From: Phycisphaerae bacterium
Lineage (GTDB): Bacteria > Planctomycetota > Phycisphaerae > Sedimentisphaerales > Anaerobacaceae
DNA length: 12,476 nt
Direction: 5' to 3'
NCBI GenBank assembly: GCA_030667885.1
Contig: DAOUVA010000065.1
Span: 1-12,476, forward strand
Shown here: piece after piece, positions 8,003 to 12,476 of the stretch
How positions within the stretch are numbered: position 1 is the stretch's first letter
Layout: the number at the start of each line of letters is the position of its first letter
The notes under the pieces: generated by a model
What the model was told of the DNA's origin: nothing
Databases searched by the model: none
Seen by the model: the letters and a program-made list of their open reading frames with translations, nothing else
Program-made: the position numbers and the translations under genes

Positions 8003-8414
8003 AATACCAAACTGTTATAATAATATTCGGGTCGGTCTTTTTAGCCTGAATCTCACCTGTAATGATGTTTGTTCGTTTTATGACAACTTCCGGATTTTCC
8101 GACAGCCATTTAGTGATTTGCTCATCAAGAAAATTTATAGCGCCCGGATGCAGTTTTGTAAAAAAGGTCTTTACACCCGTTATTCTATCGCTTGAGGCCT
8201 CTTTTTCTGCCGGCTTTTGTGCAACAGACTTGGGAGCCTCAATCTTCGGCATTACTACAGGACTGCTGCCGCCTAAATCCAGTGGCGCATGTGAAACACC
8301 ACCTCCACCGATACTGATATCGTCTAAAGGAATAGGTTTATCGAGGTCTTGGTCAAGCGGTATAGGATCGTTGATATTTTGTCCCCCGAAATTACTGCCG
8401 TTAAAATTATCCAT
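8001..8414 (-). CDS. Unknown 137-residue protein with conserved-looking C-terminal block
   Basis: I cannot name this protein. The ATG at 8414 has AAGGGA about 7 bases upstream. The first half is flexible and low in complexity: Asn/Gly-rich at the start, then two near-copies of a DPIPLDQ / KPIPLDD motif (residues 16-32), a GGGG run (37-40), and a Pro/Ala/Lys linker (56-74). The second half (about 78-137) looks folded: ITGVKTFFTKLHPGA, then an amphipathic helix INFLDEQITKWLSENP, then two strands with VIKRTNIITGE and a final IIITVWY at the very end. I recall similar C-terminal blocks in planctomycete proteins of unknown function, without certainty. There is no signal peptide or membrane helix, so it is probably cytoplasmic. 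It lies between a secretin gene (125 bases upstream) and rpsB. A link to either is speculative. Confidence 0.8.
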   Translation of the reverse strand: MDNFNGSNFGGQNINDPIPLDQDLDKPIPLDDISIGGGGVSHAPLDLGGSSPVVMPKIEAPKSVAQKPAEKEASSDRITGVKTFFTKLHPGAINFLDEQITKWLSENPEVVIKRTNIITGEIQAKKTDPNIIITVWY

Positions 8415-8485
8415 AGACTGTTCCCTTTAATATAAAAAATAATTCTGCTAATGGCATCTGGGAATTGAACGACTGGCCGCTAAAT

Positions 8486-8506
8486 AAAAAACGGCATATT
8501 TAGCCG
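8486..8506 (-). terminator. Possible weak intrinsic terminator behind the secretin gene
   Basis: On the minus strand CGGC-TAAATAT-GCCG is followed directly by TTTTTT and ATTT, 34 bases after the secretin stop. The stem is only 4 GC pairs. The same bases can instead form a longer, AT-rich hairpin, GCTAAATA with TATTTAGC (8479-8486 and 8497-8504), which would absorb the U tract. The two structures exclude each other, so efficiency is hard to predict. Confidence 0.35.
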
Positions 8507-8539
8507 GATATCTCATTTGTCTTGTGTGCTTTAGTCTTG

Positions 8540-10240
8540 TTAGGCTTCAGGTTTTGCGCTATCTTTTTCGGCTTTTGGCTTCTCAGTCTCCGCCTCGGCT
8601 TTGGCTTTGGCCTTTTGTTCTGCTATCCTCGCCTTTTCGGCCTCAACCTCTTGTTTGGCTTTTTCAACCACCTTGGCCTTTGCTTCGGTCTCAGCTATAA
8701 GCTTTTTCGCCTCAGCCATTAGCTTGTCGGCATCAGCTTTGGTTTTTGCTGCATCGGATGTTGCTTTATGGGCGTCGGTAGTAAGACGCTCGGCCCGAGA
8801 TTCCGACTCCCGAGCGGCGCTTCGGACCTCCACCTTTTCCGCCTCAGCCTCGAGACGAGAATGCTCAGCTTCAACGTCAAGTCGTTGCTGCTCTTCTTTA
8901 TCTCCAAAGAAATCTGTTATAGCTTCCTGCAAAGCACCTGGAGTGGCCGGTGCATGTTTCTTTCTGAGTTCTTCCATTATTTCCTGTTTAGGTCTGCCGC
9001 CGGTCGAATAGGTCGGAGTAAGTACAAATACAGTCTCGACCGCTCGCTTTTCGGTATCTTCGCCGGAGAACAAAAAGCCCAGTATTGGTATATCTTTCAG
9101 AATCGGGACACCACGGACTACACCAAACTCTACAGTCTTTCTAATTCCGCCGATTATGAGACTTTCACCCGGACGAATACGATTTTCTTTGCTCGTGATT
9201 TCCCTTGTGGTAACGATTGGTACCTGTTTTACACCATCAGGAGTATTTCTTGCACCAAGCAGGATGTCAGCTTCAAGAGCGATGGTACCATCGGCAAAAA
9301 CATGGGGAGTAATTTCAAGCGAGTCAATAACGTCTATATATTCTATTTCAGTTTGGGGAAGGTAATCACCCTGAGTAGGTATGTACTTAGTTACAGTTTG
9401 CAGTGGTACATGTTGAGTTGACTTAATTATTGATGTTTTTCCGTTGATGGTCTCAATCATTGGGTTCATCAGGATTTTCAGATATCCCCTCGACTCAAGA
9501 AGGTCCACCAAAACAGTAATATCATCGTCCGAATATCCAATTTGAAGACCCATTCTGGAGCGAATGAGTTCCCTTATCGATGCTCCAGGAAACGCAGGTA
9601 AAAATGTATCATCACTAACCATTTCCGCAATATTAGCACCAAAGGCCGTCCCGCCGGGTTTCATCGCAATATCTGTACCGAACAAGTTTTCAATTGCGAT
9701 AGTGGTTTCCCGGTCGAATGTAAAATCCGCATAAATCTCTGATACGAGGCAGTCTATCTTGACCTGAATCGGAGGAACATCCACCGCTTCCAGAAGCTCA
9801 AGCACAGCCTCGGCGTCTTCACGAAGCGGGCATCTTACTATCAACTGATTCGTAGCTGGATTGCTGCTGACGGTATAATCTGAGACGGTAGTTGATTTAC
9901 CTTTTTCGTTAAAAAGTTGTGTTGCAAATTGCTCGTGGATAATTTTTTTAAGCTCATCGGATGTATGCTGCTTGCAAAAATAGATTAGCTTGAACTCCGC
10001 TTTTCCCCCGACTATTTGCTCAATGATTTTGGGTGGAGTCTCGTAGATTTCAGGAATTAGTATATTCGGGTCAGTTAAATTCGTATCAATCTGTAGTTCT
10101 TTCAGAGCTTTCTCAGAGTTGTGTTCGGTATCTGTCTGGGCAAAGAGGCTGCAATACCCCCATACCCAAATAACAAGCCCTACAGCCAAAACTGTCGCGA
10201 TACGCCAACTTACCCTGCTCTTTGGGCCTCTGCTGTTCAT
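8540..10240 (-). CDS. Secretin (type II/III secretion family) with long charged coiled-coil tail
   Basis: The 566-residue protein has a signal peptide (basic RGPKSRVSWR, hydrophobic core at about 14-30, likely cleavage near SLFA-Q). A short N-domain of KH-like type follows (about 82-155, with NPATNQLIVRCPLREDAEAV and ending LLEAVDVPPIQV). The secretin core spans about 158-410: VKIDCLVSEI, the LLESRGYLKILMNPMIETINGK block, DSLEITPHVFADGTIALEADI, the RPGESLIIGGI block and the diagnostic VPILKDIPILGFLFSG (378-393) ending ETVFVLTP. Secretins form multimeric gates in the outer membrane for type II secretion, pili or phage-like export. From about 445 to the end is an Ala/Glu/Lys-rich helical tail, TolA-like in composition. 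No pseudopilin, ATPase or platform gene is nearby, so its partner system is unknown. It has its own promoter and diverges from rimO. Confidence 0.92.
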   Translation of the reverse strand: MNSRGPKSRVSWRIATVLAVGLVIWVWGYCSLFAQTDTEHNSEKALKELQIDTNLTDPNILIPEIYETPPKIIEQIVGGKAEFKLIYFCKQHTSDELKKIIHEQFATQLFNEKGKSTTVSDYTVSSNPATNQLIVRCPLREDAEAVLELLEAVDVPPIQVKIDCLVSEIYADFTFDRETTIAIENLFGTDIAMKPGGTAFGANIAEMVSDDTFLPAFPGASIRELIRSRMGLQIGYSDDDITVLVDLLESRGYLKILMNPMIETINGKTSIIKSTQHVPLQTVTKYIPTQGDYLPQTEIEYIDVIDSLEITPHVFADGTIALEADILLGARNTPDGVKQVPIVTTREITSKENRIRPGESLIIGGIRKTVEFGVVRGVPILKDIPILGFLFSGEDTEKRAVETVFVLTPTYSTGGRPKQEIMEELRKKHAPATPGALQEAITDFFGDKEEQQRLDVEAEHSRLEAEAEKVEVRSAARESESRAERLTTDAHKATSDAAKTKADADKLMAEAKKLIAETEAKAKVVEKAKQEVEAEKARIAEQKAKAKAEAETEKPKAEKDSAKPEA

Positions 10241-10287
10241 AATTTTGTACCCGCCATTGTAATCTCAGGCCCATTTATCCATATTTT

Positions 10288-10320
10288 CCATACTTCTAAG
10301 CATCTATGACCTAAGTATAG
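10288..10320 (-). promoter_or_regulatory. Hairpin near the 5' end of the secretin mRNA
   Basis: On the minus strand CTATACTT (10320-10313) can pair with AAGTATGG (10295-10288), 8 pairs including one G-T, around a 17-base loop. It would lie about 10-42 bases into the leader predicted from the promoter upstream. It could stabilise the mRNA end; no known regulatory RNA class is recognised. Confidence 0.3.
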
Positions 10321-10335
10321 ACGGCAATCGAGGGC

Positions 10336-10364
10336 ATTATATTGCATATTTCTTTTATCGTCAA
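10336..10364 (-). promoter_or_regulatory. Strong sigma-70 promoter of the secretin gene
   Basis: TTGACG (10364-10359), a 17-base spacer, and a perfect TATAAT (10341-10336) face the secretin gene. Transcription would begin near 10329, giving a leader of about 89 bases before the ATG at 10240. A GGCGGG site 9 bases before that ATG would serve translation. This is the closest match to consensus in the window. Confidence 0.8.
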
Positions 10365-10427
10365 GTATATTCTGAAAGAATGAGTAAAAATAATTTCTCA
10401 TCTTCAAGCTTACCTAAATTAAAATAT

Positions 10428-10456
10428 TAGACTAAATCGCCTTTTTTTGCTATTTT
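10428..10456 (+). promoter_or_regulatory. Candidate extended -10 promoter of rimO (leaderless start)
   Basis: TAGACT (10428-10433, four of six matches to TTGACA), a 17-base spacer, and TATTTT (10451-10456) preceded by the TGN extension (10448-10450). Standard spacing places the first transcribed base at 10463, the A of the rimO ATG. The DNA between is T-rich and holds no Shine-Dalgarno sequence. Confidence 0.45.
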
Positions 10457-10462
10457 TGATCG

Positions 10463-11809
10463 ATGATGCAAAGAAAAAAACAGAAAGTCACTGTTGGCTT
10501 CATATCGTTAGGTTGCCCAAAAAACTCGGTTGACAGCGAAAGGATGTTGGCAGAAATCGCCCAGGCCGGTTTTGTAATAACAGCCGAACCTGATACCGCC
10601 GACGTCGTTGTCGTCAATACCTGTGGTTTTATCGCCCCGGCCAAAGCCGAATCGCTCGAAGCTATAAGGCACGCCATACAACACAAACTCAGCGGTGCCG
10701 TAAAAAAAGTTATTGTCGCCGGGTGTCTTCCGGAAAGGGAAGGCGAGCAACTTTTCAATCAGGTTGACGGTATCGATGCCATTGTCGGTCTCGGCCAGCG
10801 AGATAATATTGCCGGGATAATCAAAAAAACGCTTTCTCACCGGCATCCGGCCGCTTATCTGAAACAATCGGCGCAGATAATTCCCGATGACAGAACCAGA
10901 TTGCTTATTACACCGGGACATTGGGCGTACCTGCGAATCAGCGAAGGCTGTAATCACCGCTGCTCTTTCTGTACAATACCGGCAATTAGAGGACGATTCC
11001 GAAGCAAACCCCCGGAACTCGTTCTGTCTGAAGCTGGCGAATTAGTTTCATCAGGCGTAGTCGAGCTTAATATAATCGCACAGGATTGCACATCCTACGG
11101 CCGGGATTTGAAAACCAAAAACTCTCTGGCCGGACTTATCAGCGATCTTGAAAAGATTACCGGCCTGTCGTGGATTCGGCTGATGTACCTATACCCAACA
11201 GAAATTGATAACAAACTAATAGAAACTATCGCACAAAGTGAAAAAATCGTTCACTATCTGGACATTCCAATTCAGCACGTTAATAACACAATCCTAAAAG
11301 CCATGCGTCGCCCTGATTCCAAAGACCAGCTAAAACGACTGATTGAAAAGCTGCGATGTGCTATGCCCGATATTGTTCTGCGGACAACTGTTATAGTCGG
11401 CTTCCCAGGCGAGACTGACCATCAGTTCGCTGAACTTCTGGACTTCATCAAATGGGCCGAGTTCGACGCCCTGGGTTGTTTTAGTTTCTATCCCGAGTCC
11501 GGGACCACCGCAGCACAAATGCCCGGCCAGATATCCGAGAAGGTAAAACAGCAGCGCCTCGAAGAGATGATGCTTACCCAGCAGAAAATCGCATTTACAA
11601 AAAACAAAAACAGAATCGGTAGTCAGCTTACCTGTCTGGTTGATGCCGTTGACAGTGAAAACGAAGGACGGGGACGCTTTTATGGCCAGGCACCCGATAT
11701 CGACAGCGTCTGTATAATAAAGAAGTGTCAGGCCCGGTTCGGTGATTTCATCAACGCCAATGTCACCGGCACAAAAGATTACGATTTACTCGTCGAGCAA
11801 ATTTCGTAA
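10463..11809 (+). CDS. rimO: Ribosomal protein S12 methylthiotransferase RimO
   Basis: RimO is a radical-SAM enzyme with two [4Fe-4S] clusters that adds a methylthio group to the conserved Asp of ribosomal protein S12. The 448-residue protein shows the N-terminal UPF0004 domain with cluster cysteines C18 (in SLGCPKNSVDSE, which separates RimO from MiaB), C54 (NTCGF) and C88 (AGCLPE). The radical-SAM motif is C163-xxx-C167-xx-C170 (EGCNHRCSFCTIPAIRGRFRS), then the core with LDIPIQHVNNTILKAMRR and VIVGFPGET, and a C-terminal TRAM domain (about 380-448) for substrate binding. An in-frame TGA lies two codons upstream, so translation cannot start earlier than the ATG ATG at 10463/10466. No ribosome site precedes it. 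It is the only complete plus-strand gene here, diverging from the secretin and converging on the redoxin gene. Confidence 0.97.
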   Translation: MMQRKKQKVTVGFISLGCPKNSVDSERMLAEIAQAGFVITAEPDTADVVVVNTCGFIAPAKAESLEAIRHAIQHKLSGAVKKVIVAGCLPEREGEQLFNQVDGIDAIVGLGQRDNIAGIIKKTLSHRHPAAYLKQSAQIIPDDRTRLLITPGHWAYLRISEGCNHRCSFCTIPAIRGRFRSKPPELVLSEAGELVSSGVVELNIIAQDCTSYGRDLKTKNSLAGLISDLEKITGLSWIRLMYLYPTEIDNKLIETIAQSEKIVHYLDIPIQHVNNTILKAMRRPDSKDQLKRLIEKLRCAMPDIVLRTTVIVGFPGETDHQFAELLDFIKWAEFDALGCFSFYPESGTTAAQMPGQISEKVKQQRLEEMMLTQQKIAFTKNKNRIGSQLTCLVDAVDSENEGRGRFYGQAPDIDSVCIIKKCQARFGDFINANVTGTKDYDLLVEQIS

Positions 11810-11868
11810 GTGGTTAAACTGTGTTCATCTCTAAAATTCAAGGAATATAATTGGCATAAGATAAGTAA

Positions 11869-11883
11869 GGGGCCTTTGGCCTC
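11869..11883. terminator. GC-rich hairpin between convergent genes
   Basis: GGGGCC-TTT-GGCCTC forms a 6-pair stem (one G-T on the plus strand) with a 3-base loop, in the 104 bases between rimO and the redoxin gene. On the minus strand it is followed by TTACTTATCTTA, moderately U-rich; on the plus strand there is no U tract. A second hairpin, AAGAC-CAAA-GTCTT (11899-11912), lies just past the redoxin stop codon. Together they may act as a weak two-way terminator. Confidence 0.35.
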
Positions 11884-11913
11884 ATGTCTGTTATACATAA
11901 GACCAAAGTCTTC

Positions 11914-12476
11914 TTACTTCTCTTTTAACGTCGCGATTCTCTCGTTTAGTTCATTAATGCTGAATCCCTGCATCTGAACAGTGTGTTGCTTGTCCGTTAG
12001 AATCAGCCAGGGAAGTGAGCGGACCCCCCAGGCAAAACGGCTTTTTTCCGCGTCGCCCTGAATCATTCCGACAGTTAATTTGATGTTAAACCTTTTCACC
12101 CATTGATTGAGTGTGTTTTCATCAATTTTAGAGGCCTGGACAGCTACGACAGTTACTCCTTTTTGTTTGAGTTGCTGAGCTTGCTTGGCAAGTCGCATAA
12201 TACAATTTCGCGACGGTCGCTGCTCCATATCCCAGAAGCAGACAAGTATCATTTTATCTCTGATATCGGCGGGCGACAGGTTAACTTTTAAGTCTTTCAG
12301 TTCAGGCAGTGGTCTGCCCACAAGCGAAGGCGGCCGCTTAGGCTGATATCTGGTTGAAGAAGACCTTTGGCTTATTACAATACTGACATCGGTCGCTCCG
12401 CCCTCGGTTTCGATATTGCCGTACAATCTTGGTGTGCCGCTTTTATTTGCGCTGACTCGAATCTTTCCGGCGCAAA
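11914..12476 (-). CDS. Thioredoxin-fold (redoxin/TlpA-like) C-terminal domain lacking CXXC, N-terminus outside window
   Basis: The frame stays open to the right edge, so this is the last 186 residues of a longer protein; I see no convincing start inside the window. The first 35 visible residues (ending GNIETEGGATDVSIVIS) look like the last strands of a beta-sandwich, perhaps carboxypeptidase-regulatory-like. A Pro-rich linker leads to a redoxin entry motif (SLVGRPLPELKDLKVNL). The thioredoxin fold follows: MILVCFWDMEQRPSRNC, the GVTVVAVQASK strand, and GVRSLPWLILTD with the cis-Pro. Aligned on the Phe-Trp pair, the usual two active-site cysteines are replaced by Gln and Ser; a lone Cys follows three residues later (12202-12204), and another lies just before the Phe-Trp. 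Disulfide exchange by the standard mechanism is therefore unlikely. I recall similar proteins from planctomycetes. The gene converges on rimO. Confidence 0.82.
   Translation of the reverse strand, partial: CAGKIRVSANKSGTPRLYGNIETEGGATDVSIVISQRSSSTRYQPKRPPSLVGRPLPELKDLKVNLSPADIRDKMILVCFWDMEQRPSRNCIMRLAKQAQQLKQKGVTVVAVQASKIDENTLNQWVKRFNIKLTVGMIQGDAEKSRFAWGVRSLPWLILTDKQHTVQMQGFSINELNERIATLKEK

Noticed and set aside
7872..8195. 107-codon open frame on the plus strand in the intergenic region
   Set aside because: Half lies antisense to the small minus-strand gene, no Shine-Dalgarno sequence precedes it, and the translation has no recognisable features.
8429..8457. Promoter for the small unknown gene (ATGCCA-17-TATATT)
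   Set aside because: The match is reasonable, but transcription would start at about 8422, leaving the AAGGGA ribosome site (8422-8427) mostly untranscribed. Promoter and ribosome site cannot both be right.
8768..9421. 217-codon open frame on the plus strand inside the secretin gene
   Set aside because: It is antisense to a well supported secretin and its product has no domain-like pattern. Similar frames in this region reflect the Ala/Glu/Lys codon bias of the tail.
1..12476. CRISPR arrays, tRNA or rRNA genes, insertion sequences, phage or defence genes
   Set aside because: Looked for on both strands; no regular repeat-spacer pattern, no cloverleaf-like arms, no transposase or integrase motifs seen.

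Overview
The window is a stretch of bacterial chromosome dominated by housekeeping genes, almost all on the minus strand. The gene set and two less common families (a redoxin variant without CXXC and a small protein ending in a conserved block) resemble what I remember from Planctomycetota, most likely Phycisphaerae. That placement rests on recollection of families, not on a marker-gene comparison, so it is moderate confidence. I see no insertion sequence, phage gene, CRISPR array, tRNA or rRNA.

Layout. Positions 1-7646, read right to left, hold the classical translation cluster rpsB (S2), tsf (EF-Ts), pyrH (UMP kinase) and frr (ribosome recycling factor). It is followed on the same strand by a 1009-residue AsmA-like membrane-anchored protein and a YihY/BrkB-family membrane protein that runs off the left edge. 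The cluster is compact (gaps of 29 to 139 bases) with good Shine-Dalgarno sites, and is probably one operon. A 354-base intergenic region (7647-8000) holds the likely rpsB promoter. Upstream on the same strand lie a 137-residue protein of unknown function (8001-8414) and a 566-residue secretin with an unusual charged coiled-coil tail (8540-10240).

The secretin gene has the best sigma-70 promoter in the window (TTGACG-17-TATAAT). It diverges from rimO (10463-11809, plus strand), the radical-SAM methylthiotransferase acting on ribosomal protein S12. rimO has no Shine-Dalgarno sequence, and an extended -10 element is placed so that transcription would begin at its ATG, suggesting a leaderless mRNA. 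rimO converges on a partial gene at the right edge (11914-12476) encoding a thioredoxin-fold domain in which both positions of the usual CXXC pair are replaced.

Functionally the region joins translation (S2, EF-Ts, RRF, S12 modification), UMP phosphorylation, and envelope functions (secretin, AsmA-like, YihY). I do not see a clearly new multi-gene system. The points most worth a second look are the redoxin variant, the secretin tail, the small unknown protein, the leaderless-looking rimO and the AsmA-like gene attached to the translation operon.
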